From assembly GCA_021154985.1 (NCBI GenBank), contig JAJNQE010000152.1, positions 7,023-71,022 on the forward strand: a stretch of 64,000 bases of DNA, given 5' to 3'. A program made the position numbers and the translations under genes. Below, in pieces: positions 16,829 to 27,203 of the stretch. This DNA is from Hydrogenophaga sp. (GTDB taxonomy: Bacteria; Pseudomonadota; Gammaproteobacteria; Burkholderiales; Burkholderiaceae_C). The notes under the pieces are model-generated. The model was not told where the DNA came from. It did no database searches and worked only from the letters and a program-made list of their open reading frames with translations. The stretch's first letter is position 1, and every line of letters begins with the position of its first letter.

Positions 16829-18070
16829 TTGAACATCCTTTTCATTCACCAGAACTTCCCGGGCCAGTTTCGTCATCTGGCCCCGGCGTTAAAGGCACAG
16901 GGCCACCGAGTGATGGCCATGGCCATCCACGCAGGCACAGAAGGCGCAACGTCCTGGGGCGGCGTTCGCGTGGTCACCTACACCGTGCGTGGCAGGAACA
17001 CCGTGGGGCTACACCCCTGGCTGGTGGATTTTGAAACCAAGGCGCTTCGCGCAGAAGCCTGCTGGCGTGCTGCGAGGGAGATCAAAGCACAAGGCTTTTC
17101 GCCTGATCTCATCATGGCCCATCCCGGCTGGGGCGAAGCCTTGTTCCTCAAACAGGTGTGGCCGCAATCAAAGCTCGTTCTTTACGCCGAATACTTTTAC
17201 CGGGCTGTCGGCGCTGACCTGGGGTTCGACCCGGAGTTCGGATCGGAAGATCCAGACGCACAAGCTTGCCGGGTGCAACTTAAGAACCTCAACAACCTGG
17301 CCCATCTGGACCAGGCACATGCGGCGATCAGCCCCACACAGTGGCAGGCAGACACCTTTCCAGATACCTGGCGTCAGAGGATCCGCGTCATGCACGACGG
17401 AATTGACACCGATGCGCTGTGCCCTCTTCCTGACGCTCAAGTCACGCTGGGCACCCTTGAACTGTCACGCAGCGATGAAGTCATCACCTACGTGGCGCGG
17501 CACCTTGACCCTTACCGGGGAATTCACATTTTTATGCGTGCCCTGCCCGCGCTGCTTCAACTGCGTCCACACGCCCGCGTGGTCATCGTGGGCGGTGACG
17601 GCTCTGGATATGGCGCCGCTGTGCCCGATGGAAAGTCGTGGCGGCAAATCTTCGTTGAAGAGGTCAAGGACGCCATACCCGCCCAAGACTGGGCACGCGT
17701 TCATTTTGTCGGCCGGCTGGGCCGTCAGGCTTTCACGAGCCTGCTGCAGGTGTCACGTGTGCATGTCTATCTCAGCTATCCCTTTGTTCTGAGTTGGAGC
17801 CTGCTTGAGGCCATGAGTGTGGGGTGCTCCATCGTGGCCAGCAATACGGCTCCGGTGCGGGAGGCCATCACACACGGTGAGCACGGCGAACTGGTCGACT
17901 TCTTTGACGGTCCAGGTTTGGTGAACCAAATCTCTTGTTTGCTTGACGATGCAAAGCGAAGAGAACGTCTGGGGTCCATGGCCCGTCAAAGAGCCGTTGA
18001 GCGATACGACCTAAAACGAGTTTGCTTGCCCCAACATTTGACCTGGATCAACAGTCTGTCGCGGAGATGA
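16829..18070 (+). CDS. Family 4 glycosyltransferase
   Basis: This cytosolic retaining sugar transferase of the GT-B fold has 413 residues. The start is TTG at 16829, giving MNILFIHQNFPGQFRHLAPA, a very conserved opening of this GT4 subfamily. The acceptor domain covers residues 1-190. The donor domain has VITYVARHLDPYRGIHIFMR (the GT4 R/K loop) and the EX7E-like region SWSLLEAMSVGCSIVASN, in which the first Glu is clear. The gene begins 30 bases after the HlyD stop, so it looks like a fourth gene of the secretion operon. That position suggests glycosylation of a secreted protein or of a matrix polysaccharide, although no acceptor can be read from the sequence. Confidence 0.88.
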   Translation: MNILFIHQNFPGQFRHLAPALKAQGHRVMAMAIHAGTEGATSWGGVRVVTYTVRGRNTVGLHPWLVDFETKALRAEACWRAAREIKAQGFSPDLIMAHPGWGEALFLKQVWPQSKLVLYAEYFYRAVGADLGFDPEFGSEDPDAQACRVQLKNLNNLAHLDQAHAAISPTQWQADTFPDTWRQRIRVMHDGIDTDALCPLPDAQVTLGTLELSRSDEVITYVARHLDPYRGIHIFMRALPALLQLRPHARVVIVGGDGSGYGAAVPDGKSWRQIFVEEVKDAIPAQDWARVHFVGRLGRQAFTSLLQVSRVHVYLSYPFVLSWSLLEAMSVGCSIVASNTAPVREAITHGEHGELVDFFDGPGLVNQISCLLDDAKRRERLGSMARQRAVERYDLKRVCLPQHLTWINSLSRR

Positions 18071-18273
18071 CTGTGCCCAGTCGCACACTTTCGGTCTCTC
18101 GATACACCACCACGTGAATAAGGAACTTTTACCTATGAAGCCGCCCACTCACTTTTTTCCAGAAAGAGCAGTGCTTTCTAACGCTGGTCAGAAGAGTTGA
18201 CGTCGTCGCACATCGGTCTTTTTTTTCATAGGCTGAGGTTTAGATTCAGCTGTCTTTTCCGATCAGATAAGTA

Positions 18274-20415
<2,142 letters not shown>

Positions 20416-20458
20416 CAGCCGGCAGAACGCCTCAACTCAAGCTGGAACAGCGACCCAC

Positions 20459-20869
20459 ATGAACAAGTCACTGCGCCTTCAACAAAGACCATCCCCTACA
20501 AGCACTCCTCTAATGCCCGACCAAATCTTGCATATCGATGCCAAGCCCGACATCCAAAATCTCATGGAGATGGTGAAAGCTGTGTTGAACATTCCACCAG
20601 ATACGGCCGACCCCCTCGAGTCTGCGCACATCGACAAAGCGGGCGAGCTTGTCAGAAAAATTCGGCCCGACGTGATCCTTCTGAACATCCATGCGCCAGG
20701 TCTTGACAACAAGGAAGTCTTCGAACGGGCAGAGAAGAACCTGTCGTTGCGAGGAATTGTGCAAATGGTCGCGTTGGGACGCGGCAAGGACCTGAAGCCC
20801 TCACAGCCTTCACGCGATGCGTGCGTCACCTACATCTCACAAAAGGCGGATAAGCTTCGGGCTCCTTGA
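20459..20869 (+). CDS. Degenerate receiver-domain (pseudo-receiver) protein
   Basis: This 136-residue protein has one CheY-like fold. After ~20 variable residues it reads ILHIDAKPDIQNLMEMVKAV, which follows the usual ILYVDDEPDI pattern with the second acidic residue changed to Ala. The phosphorylation strand reads PDVILLNIHAPGLDN where PDLILLDVMMPGMDG is typical, so Asn replaces the phospho-Asp. The later IVQMVALG and YISQKADKL take the places of the Thr and Lys strands. It therefore probably cannot be phosphorylated in the normal way. It begins 43 bases after the hybrid kinase stop and may act with it as a phosphorylation-independent partner, or be a decaying duplicate. Confidence 0.7.
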   Translation: MNKSLRLQQRPSPTSTPLMPDQILHIDAKPDIQNLMEMVKAVLNIPPDTADPLESAHIDKAGELVRKIRPDVILLNIHAPGLDNKEVFERAEKNLSLRGIVQMVALGRGKDLKPSQPSRDACVTYISQKADKLRAP

Positions 20870-21243
20870 CGGCTTGTGCTGCGGATGTTCTCCACCCAGT
20901 CGGCAAGCTCAAAGCAAAGATCCCGGTTCAAACCCTGACTCACAGGTCGCAATCGAGGATGAAGGTCTGCACCTCGCAACGCTTGCGCAGCGCGCTGCAG
21001 CGCGGCGCGCGACACCAGCGAATGGCACGGCCGTGCCTACTCGTCCAGCCAGTTGGACGGTGTCGACTCGGGGGCCAACATCTACCGGTCTTCACGCCGG
21101 CGCAGCGTCTTGCGCAGCGAATCCAATGAGCCCAACTCTGCCAACTTGCGAAAAATACTATTTTTGATGATACTGACAGCTTGGCTGGGTGTGCTTTGCA
21201 AAAATCGCACACAGGTTGGCTGCAAAAAATTAAAAGGTAATTC
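20870..21243. other. Intergenic stretch without a convincing gene
   Basis: These 374 bases lie between the pseudo-receiver and the secreted hydrolase gene. No frame on either strand shows a recognisable protein, and the GC-rich part (20870-21130) may be remnant coding DNA. The last ~100 bases become AT-rich and include TACTATTTTTGATGATACTGACA split around 21157-21178, a partial match to the recurrent AT-rich motif, 65-85 bases before the hydrolase start. Confidence 0.4.
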
Positions 21244-22521
21244 ATGCGAATATTCTTGTTGTCTCTATTGCTGCTCCTTGTTCAAGTGGCAAACGCAAAA
21301 AATGCGCAGTTCACCTATTTACGCTCAGTTTCTGTTGAAGAGTTGAATCTCATCCTGAGTAGGGAACGCGACGAATTCATGAAGGAAGCATCTCCGCCGT
21401 CGGGTTACAAGGTTCCTGCGGTTTCCCGCGCAAGCAACGACGTCGATCTGTACACTGTGGATTACGATTCCGAGGTCCCCGAACAAGGTCGTAGACCCGT
21501 GCGGACTACCGGGCTTTTGGCTTTACCTAGGAATTTAGAAAAAGCTGGTATGCCATTGATTTCATACCAGCACGGCACTGTGTTCGGAAAATACGAAGTT
21601 CCTTCCTACGCCTTCCAGAAAACCAATCCCGGCGAGATCCCTCATTATCAGGGCTCCTATGAAACCCGTTATATGGTGGCCCTGTACGCAGGCAACGGTT
21701 TTGCACTGATGGCGGCAGATTATTTCGGAATGGGTGGCGATGCCCGAAACGATGAAGCCTATTTCGTCAAGGCAAGCACTCAGCAGGCAAACCTCGATCT
21801 CTATCGAGATGTTCGGGCATTTCTCAAAGCGCGGGACGCTGAGCCCTCAAGGCTGTTTCTGGGCGGCTGGTCACTGGGCGGCTTGAACACAACAGGCTTC
21901 CTCCAGAAGCTCGAGTCTGAGGACGTAAAGGTCGACGCGGTATTCACGGCTTCTGCCCCCAGTGATCCATTCGCTGCCTTGAGCGGCCTCATGTATTTCC
22001 CCCGACCCGATCTCGACGCCGTCTGGTTGAACACCATTGTTGCTCTCTCGGTCTTCTCATACGAGTCCTATTATACAAAGCCAGGCCTCGCACAATCGGT
22101 GCTGAATCCACTCTACTACGCGGATTTGCTAAGCATCTACGCACGCAGCTACGGATCAACGCAAAATCTGATAGAAATATTTCATAAATTTGGACGTCAA
22201 CCGCTCATCAATTATTTCAAAAATGAATACCGAAATCCTTCATTTTTCGCAAAATCCGAATATGGGCGACTGTTGCGTGAGAATGAAACTTATCGGCAAC
22301 TTTTCAAAGCTCCAGTGAGAATGTATTATGGTTCAATGGATGAAGCGGTCAAGGAATCCATTGGTATCCTTGCTCACAATCATCAGAACGCCTTGATGGG
22401 AAATCCCGACAACGAGGGCAGCAACAGGATTCAGGCGCAGCGCGTCCCCAACGCCAATCACCGTGCCACATTCCTCACAGCGGCCCCCGAGGCCATGGCT
22501 TGGTTTCAATCACTCAAGTGA
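21244..22521 (+). CDS. Secreted alpha/beta-hydrolase (lipase/esterase-like)
   Basis: The protein has 425 residues. A clear Sec signal (MRIFLLSLLLLLVQVANA, cleavage after ANA) directs it across the inner membrane. The core has LISYQHGTVFGK (oxyanion region), an aromatic/Gly stretch AADYFGMGGDARN, and the nucleophile elbow GGWSLGG (Ser of GWSLG). An Asp follows in YYGSMDEAVKE, and the His is probably in VPNANHRATF near the C-terminus, so a full Ser-Asp-His triad is plausible. The layout resembles secreted lipase-like hydrolases, but the substrate is unknown. Codon use is noticeably more AT-rich than in neighbouring genes, which suggests separate acquisition. A hairpin without a T tract follows the stop (22537-22557). 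Confidence 0.8.
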   Translation: MRIFLLSLLLLLVQVANAKNAQFTYLRSVSVEELNLILSRERDEFMKEASPPSGYKVPAVSRASNDVDLYTVDYDSEVPEQGRRPVRTTGLLALPRNLEKAGMPLISYQHGTVFGKYEVPSYAFQKTNPGEIPHYQGSYETRYMVALYAGNGFALMAADYFGMGGDARNDEAYFVKASTQQANLDLYRDVRAFLKARDAEPSRLFLGGWSLGGLNTTGFLQKLESEDVKVDAVFTASAPSDPFAALSGLMYFPRPDLDAVWLNTIVALSVFSYESYYTKPGLAQSVLNPLYYADLLSIYARSYGSTQNLIEIFHKFGRQPLINYFKNEYRNPSFFAKSEYGRLLRENETYRQLFKAPVRMYYGSMDEAVKESIGILAHNHQNALMGNPDNEGSNRIQAQRVPNANHRATFLTAAPEAMAWFQSLK

Positions 22522-22536
22522 CCCTTTGCCTGCGAT

Positions 22537-22557
22537 GAACCGCCCCGCCGGCGGTTC
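22537..22557 (+). terminator. Possible hairpin after the hydrolase gene
   Basis: GAACCGCC at 22537-22544 pairs with GGCGGTTC at 22550-22557 around a 5-base loop, 16 bases after the stop at 22521. There is no T tract, so intrinsic termination is doubtful and the hairpin may only stabilise the transcript end. Confidence 0.35.
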
Positions 22558-22594
22558 ACACCAGACAGATAATTCGAACGCGTTTCACACGGTG

Positions 22595-22816
22595 TCAGAA
22601 GCCTTGGTCGGCCAAGTCGTCCACACTGAGTCCGTGTTGACGCATAAGGTCCTCGATCTCAGCGATAGCCGCTGCTTTTTGAGCCGCTGCATCGCGCTCC
22701 ACTGAAGCGAAAAAGGCGCCCATGGCGTTGATCAAGTCGCGAAAGCGCTGATCTGACAGCGGCTCCTGCTTGGCGGTCAGGCGCGGGCGCGCCGCGGTAG
22801 CACGGCCCATCTTCAT
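22595..22816 (-). CDS. Short protein resembling the N-terminal part of H-NS-family proteins
   Basis: The ORF encodes 73 residues starting at ATG 22816 with a G-rich stretch upstream. The last 30 residues (AIAEIEDLMRQHGLSVDDL) follow the oligomerisation helix pattern of betaproteobacterial H-NS-like proteins, in which an Ala/Glu-rich helix is followed by a 'YGLTxxDL' turn. The C-terminal DNA-binding block (GRGRxP) is absent because the frame ends directly after DLADQGF. It could be a truncated H-NS relative able to interfere with full-length ones, or an unrelated small protein. It is just downstream of the broken kinase on the same strand. Confidence 0.4.
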   Translation of the reverse strand: MKMGRATAARPRLTAKQEPLSDQRFRDLINAMGAFFASVERDAAAQKAAAIAEIEDLMRQHGLSVDDLADQGF

Positions 22817-22856
22817 TGGACCCCCATGGCCCAGCGGGGCACTGCTGTCCCCGCGC

Positions 22857-23771
22857 TCATGCCTTGAGCACCGAATCGATCAGACGGAGCATGACCTCGA
22901 CGGTGTAGTGCTTGGGCAGGAAATGCTCAAGACCCGACCACGCAGCCCGGGCCACTTTGTCGTTCTCTGAATCCCCGCTGGCCCCGATGAGCTTGACGTG
23001 CGGGTTGATCTGCCGCAGCGCCTGGATGGTCGCCAGGCCATCCATCACAGGCATCATCATGTCGATCAGAACCAGCGAAATGCCATGGATGTACTGTGCG
23101 TACAGCGCCACCGCCTCAGCGCCGTTGCGCGCCACGGTCACCCGGTAACCGTAAGCCTCCAGTGTCTGGCCGGTCACCTGCCGGATAGCAGCCTCATCGT
23201 CCACCACCATGATCAGCTCGCCGTTGCCGCGTGGAACGCTCATGCGTACTTCGTTTTGGCGGGCGTTTGGTGCGTTGGAATCAGCCGGCAGGTAGATGCG
23301 AAAACGTGTGCCTTTGTCAACCTCGCTGTACACGGGTGCAAAGCCCCCATGGCTCTTGACGATGCCCTGCTTGGTCGCCAGCCCCAGGCCTGTGCCCTCG
23401 CCCCACCGTTTGTTGGTGAAGAACGGATCAAAGGCGCGTTCCTGGATATCGTGCGGGATACCGACCCCGTTGTACTCGAGCTCGATCTTCACGTAAGGGC
23501 CCACCCGCGATTCGATGTTCATGGCTGCATAGTGGTCGCCCAATGTCATGTTCTCGGCAGCAATGCCGATCCTCCCGCCGCGAGGCATGGCATTGCGCGC
23601 ATTTATGCATAGGTTCATCAGCGTTTGCTGCGGTTGTGTTGGGTGGGGCTGAACCTGCCAGTCGATGCCGTTGTCCAGCTCCGGCCGAAAGCCAGCGGGG
23701 TGGCCGTGGATCTCGCAGGTTTCGTCGGACCACACAAGAACTTGTGAGTCCAGCGCGTGGACAAGCCTTCA
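22857..23771 (-). pseudogene. Broken hybrid histidine kinase: PAS fragment joined to ATPase and receiver, HisKA missing
   Basis: A frame open from 23768 (after a stop at 23771-23769; GTG at 23735 is the only near start) reads a PAS opening (LVWSDETCEIHGHPAGFRP). About 10 residues later it is in the ATPase N box (PQQTLMNLCINARNAMPRGG). The rest of PAS and the whole phosphoacceptor domain are missing. In G1 the Asp that contacts adenine is Tyr (ELEYNGVGIP instead of xxSDTGVGIP). G2 (GEGTGLGLATKQGIVKSHGG) and the receiver (VVDDEAA; LVLIDMMMPVMDG) look intact. Deletion plus loss of a key residue makes kinase activity very unlikely; a small receiver-only product might still be made. Confidence 0.7.
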
Positions 23772-23887
23772 CACACTGATGACTTGCGATGGCGTGATTA
23801 TGTCACAGAACATGTCATATAACAGTATTGTTATTTATAAACGACTAAACTAATATCGTTTGCCACACAAGATACAAGGAGTCCCCC

Positions 23888-24196
23888 GTGACGCGCAGTC
23901 TTCTCATGTTCACCGTTGTTGCTGCAGCCCTCTCAGGGTGCGCTTATCCCTCACCCGGCGACAAGCCCAGCGAGACGCCCCCGCAGATCGTGGTCCGCAA
24001 CGATCAAAGGACCTGGGACCAGCCACGTGCGTTTGGCCCCGTTCCCGAGGCGCTGCGGGAGCGCGCAGCCCAGACCTGTGCGTCGCTCGATACGGACAAG
24101 GTAAAGCACGAGGCCCGCGGTTACCACGCAAGCGCTCTCAACCTTGAGGGCAAGCCCTTCGCCGGCGGCGGTTACTACTGCACGCCGAAACGCTGA
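23888..24196 (+). CDS. Small lipoprotein
   Basis: This 102-residue protein starts at GTG 23888 behind a strong ribosome site (AAGGAG ending 7 bases before the start). Residues 1-18 form a lipoprotein signal with lipobox LSGC (Cys18). The mature part is short and hydrophilic, with two Cys (AQTCASL and YYCTPKR) that could form a disulfide, and ends in GGGYYCTPKR. I do not recognise a family. It precedes the large VCBS protein by about 110 bases on the same strand. An AT-rich promoter-like region (23795-23860) lies upstream. Confidence 0.75.
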   Translation: MTRSLLMFTVVAAALSGCAYPSPGDKPSETPPQIVVRNDQRTWDQPRAFGPVPEALRERAAQTCASLDTDKVKHEARGYHASALNLEGKPFAGGGYYCTPKR

Positions 24197-24304
24197 ACGC
24201 GCCGAGCATTGGCAAACGGGCAGTGGTGCATCAGAAGTAACAAGCCTCGCACCAGGCCCCATCACATTCTTTGAAATCTCAACATCTGTTCAGGCACTAC
24301 CGCT

Positions 24305-27055
24305 ATGAAACTCACCCCCCAGCTCAAGCCGGTCGCTTTCAACGCCAAAACGACCACAGCCCCGGTCAATTCATCGTTCGGCCGTCTGCCAACCGACTTG
24401 CAAGGCGCAGACCTGGAGGCCTTGGCCCGCTTCAACCAGGCTCTGCCCGCAGCGCCAAAGGGCTCGAGAAGGCTACTCAAAAAGCCGGGGGAGCAGGACG
24501 ACCTCCAAGCCTTGTCTGAAACCGTGACCGATTCGCCGGAATGGGAACTCGCGCAGGCTGAGGTGGGCGCCGCCGCTGCGGGCAGCAGCGGTGCAGCGGG
24601 TACAGGTGCGGCGGCGGCAAGTGCTGCGGAAGTGGGTGCTGCAGGCGCAGGCGGCGCCGGAGCGGCAGGTGCAGTTTCCATCGTCAGCCCTTTGGCCTTT
24701 GTCCCTGCATTGGCGGTACCAGCTGTCGGCTCGGGCGGGGGCGATACACCGCGTATCAACACCGTGCCCGTCGTGCAAGCCACCGACGTGACCGGCGCAG
24801 TGACCGAGCTGGTCACCCCGGAGGGCAACCTCACCGACAGCGGCACCATCGGCTTCACCGACGTGGACCTGAGCGATCTGCACACAGTGAGCAAAGTGAA
24901 CGCCTCCGAAGGTGCACTGGGCACCCTCGACGTCAGCGTGAGCACCGGCACCGACGACACGACCGGTCTGGGCGGCGTCGTCACCTGGAACTACAGCGTC
25001 GCCGCTGCGGCCGTTGAATACATCGCCGCAGGCGAGACCAAGACCGAGACCTTCACCTTCAACCTGCTCGACGGCAACGGCGGCTCGGTTGAGCGCACCG
25101 TCTCCGTCACCATCACCGGCACCAACGACGTGCCCGTCGTCGAGGCCACCGACGTGACCGGCGCAGTGACCGAGCTGGTCACCCCGGAAGGCAACCTCAC
25201 CGACAGCGGCACCATCGCCTTCACCGACGTGGACCTGAGCGACGTGCACACAGTGAGCGAAGTGAGCGCCTCCGAAGGTGCACTGGGCACCCTCGACGTC
25301 AGCGTGAGCACCGGCACCGACGACACGACCGGTCTGGGCGGCATCGTCACCTGGAACTACAGCGTCGCCGCTGCGGCCGTTGAATACATCGCCGCAGGCG
25401 AGACCAAGACCGAGACCTTCACCTTCAACCTGCTCGACGACAACGGCGGCTCGGTTGAGCGCACCGTCTCCGTCACCATCGCCGGCACCAACGACAAGCC
25501 GATCCTGACCCTGGAGCAGAAGACCATCTACGCAACGGTCAATGCAGAAGCTGGCGAGATCGGCTGTGTCGTGGTTTCGGCGACGGACGTGGATGCGACC
25601 GATGAGCTGACTTACCACTTCCTTGTCGCTGGTGAGCGCAGTCTCACGTCGCAAAACGGCTACTTTGCCATCGATCCCACCACCGGCCAGATCAGCCTGA
25701 CCGAGCTGGGCCAGACCAGTGAAGGGGCCGACCTCAACGATCTGCCGAACTCAAGCTACGACGTGGTGGTGGTGGCATACGACGGACACGCCAACAGCGA
25801 CCCACAAACCCTGACTATCGAACGTGTCTTGCCTGACTTGCTCCCAGGCGGCGTGCCAGACACGCTGTATCGGCTCTCGGACATGCTGGCTCCCGTGGAC
25901 GAAGCCTATGCGTACGCTTCGGAGCAAGTTGCCGTCACCGTCGTGCTGCCAGAAGTCGACAAACACGATCAAGATGATGACGACGAAGTCATCGAAGACG
26001 CGCGCGTGGTTGAGATCGTGATCGACGACACACTGTCGGTTGACCCTGACGGACGCAGCTTTGACATTCTTGAACTGGATGCCCACATCCCATCGATCGA
26101 CACGGAAAATGCCCCGGTGCTGGGTGAGGTAGGCGAGTTGGAGGAACTGGGAGCGAGCCGCGAACATGACGACTTGGTTGTCGAATTCCAGGCGGTAGGC
26201 GGCCCAGCCGTGGTGATGTCAGTGAAGCAGCACTTCGACGACACGGTCAACGGAAACCTGGAATACGTGCGCTTCGCGCACAACACGACGTTCGCGGGAT
26301 ACCAGTTGTCCAGCAACGCAGATGAGGTGCTGAACAGCTGCGATGAGACCTTCTCTCCTGAGAACGGCACTTACCGTATCTCCAACCAGCGGTCGGCGCT
26401 AGATGGTGAAACACTCTTGGGCACCAGCTACAACGACTTGATCGCTGGTTCAGAAGAATTCACCGAAGTGCTCTCTGGTGGACTGGGCAACGATCTGCTC
26501 TTCGCCAGTGGCGACCTGGGCGACACGCTGATCGGTGGCGCAGGCAACGACCTGCTGGTGTTGGACGGCATTGGTGCCGTGGTTCAATTCGAAGCCGCGG
26601 CCTCCAACGGGCTGGACACCGTGGTGGGATTTGACGCCACCCAGCACATCCGCCTCAACGCGATCGACAACAATCAGCAAGTGGAAGGCGCGTTCACTTT
26701 CGCGGCGGGATCCTGGTCGGAAAACACATTTGACCTGACACCCGCATCAGTGGTGGCCATTTCCAGCCTGGCCGGTGGCGATGAGCTGAACGTCCGTCTG
26801 CAGGACTTGGGCGCAGAGACGCTCAACGTGTTCGCTCTGGGCCAAGACAACGCAGGAGCCAGCCTGTTCTTCCTGGTGGAATCTTCCGTCGGTGACGACG
26901 AGGCCAACACCCTGCTGTACCAGGCATTCGATGCCGACGGTGATGGTTTCCTGAAAGGCAGTGAATTCACCCACATGGGAACCTTTGATCACGCCGGCAT
27001 CGCCGAGTTTTCTGCAGCCAATGTGTCGTACATGAACCCGTCATTCATCGCCTGA
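24305..27055 (+). CDS. Large VCBS/cadherin-like protein with RTX-like motifs, probable type I secretion substrate
   Basis: The protein has 916 residues and no Sec signal. Residues 80-150 are an Ala/Gly-rich stretch. Two nearly identical 122-residue VCBS repeats follow (about 154-397; start ATDVTGAVTELVTPEGNLTD, end VERTVSVTITGTND), then a cadherin-like domain (about 400-500, ending SYDVVVVAYDGHANSDPQTL). A long acidic region contains HDQDDDDE. About residues 700-760 have two GGxGND-type Ca-binding motifs (LSGGLGNDLL, LIGGAGNDLL). Near the end is an EF-hand-like loop, DADGDGFLKGSEF. Ca-binding repeats, lack of a signal peptide and a complete type I system 8 kb upstream point to type I export and surface adhesion. 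A strong terminator follows. Confidence 0.85.
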   Translation: MKLTPQLKPVAFNAKTTTAPVNSSFGRLPTDLQGADLEALARFNQALPAAPKGSRRLLKKPGEQDDLQALSETVTDSPEWELAQAEVGAAAAGSSGAAGTGAAAASAAEVGAAGAGGAGAAGAVSIVSPLAFVPALAVPAVGSGGGDTPRINTVPVVQATDVTGAVTELVTPEGNLTDSGTIGFTDVDLSDLHTVSKVNASEGALGTLDVSVSTGTDDTTGLGGVVTWNYSVAAAAVEYIAAGETKTETFTFNLLDGNGGSVERTVSVTITGTNDVPVVEATDVTGAVTELVTPEGNLTDSGTIAFTDVDLSDVHTVSEVSASEGALGTLDVSVSTGTDDTTGLGGIVTWNYSVAAAAVEYIAAGETKTETFTFNLLDDNGGSVERTVSVTIAGTNDKPILTLEQKTIYATVNAEAGEIGCVVVSATDVDATDELTYHFLVAGERSLTSQNGYFAIDPTTGQISLTELGQTSEGADLNDLPNSSYDVVVVAYDGHANSDPQTLTIERVLPDLLPGGVPDTLYRLSDMLAPVDEAYAYASEQVAVTVVLPEVDKHDQDDDDEVIEDARVVEIVIDDTLSVDPDGRSFDILELDAHIPSIDTENAPVLGEVGELEELGASREHDDLVVEFQAVGGPAVVMSVKQHFDDTVNGNLEYVRFAHNTTFAGYQLSSNADEVLNSCDETFSPENGTYRISNQRSALDGETLLGTSYNDLIAGSEEFTEVLSGGLGNDLLFASGDLGDTLIGGAGNDLLVLDGIGAVVQFEAAASNGLDTVVGFDATQHIRLNAIDNNQQVEGAFTFAAGSWSENTFDLTPASVVAISSLAGGDELNVRLQDLGAETLNVFALGQDNAGASLFFLVESSVGDDEANTLLYQAFDADGDGFLKGSEFTHMGTFDHAGIAEFSAANVSYMNPSFIA
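24764..25129 (+). repeat. Tandem VCBS repeat, copy 1
   Basis: This is the first of two direct tandem 366-base units (122 codons), both starting GTGCCCGTCGT. The two units differ at only a small number of bases, so the duplication is recent or kept uniform by recombination. Confidence 0.85.
25130..25495 (+). repeat. Tandem VCBS repeat, copy 2
   Basis: This second 366-base unit follows directly on copy 1 in the same frame. Visible amino-acid changes include TIG to TIA, DLHTVSKVN to DVHTVSEVS, GGV to GGI, LLDG to LLDD and TIT to TIA. Confidence 0.85.
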
Positions 27056-27087
27056 CCTGCCTCGCGCGGCTCGCCGCGAAGGTACTC

Positions 27088-27125
27088 AAACCCCTGGGAT
27101 TTTGACAATCCCAGGGGTTTTTTTT
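27088..27125 (+). terminator. Rho-independent terminator of the VCBS protein gene
   Basis: AAACCCCTGGGATT (27088-27101) pairs perfectly with AATCCCAGGGGTTT (27107-27120) around a 5-base loop, and a T tract continues to 27125. It lies 33 bases after the stop at 27055. Confidence 0.92.
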
Positions 27126-27153
27126 CGCCCCTGCCTGCGCACCACATGGGACG

Positions 27154-27187
27154 AAAAAAAAGCCGGTTCCCGAAGGAGCCGGCTTTT
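27154..27187 (-). terminator. Rho-independent terminator of the haem peroxidase genes
   Basis: Read on the minus strand, AAAAGCCGGCTCC pairs with GGAACCGGCTTTT (27187-27158, one G-T wobble, 4-base loop) and is followed by a T run (to 27154). It stands 17 bases beyond the stop at 27204 and faces the VCBS gene's terminator, so the two transcripts are convergent. Confidence 0.88.
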
Positions 27188-27203
27188 CCAGAAGCGCTCA
27201 GCC

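Noticed and set aside
18135..18200. A 21-codon ORF with an AAGGAA-like ribosome site between the glycosyltransferase and the hybrid kinase
   Set aside because: It is too short to distinguish from chance, and no leader-peptide or attenuator structure was seen.
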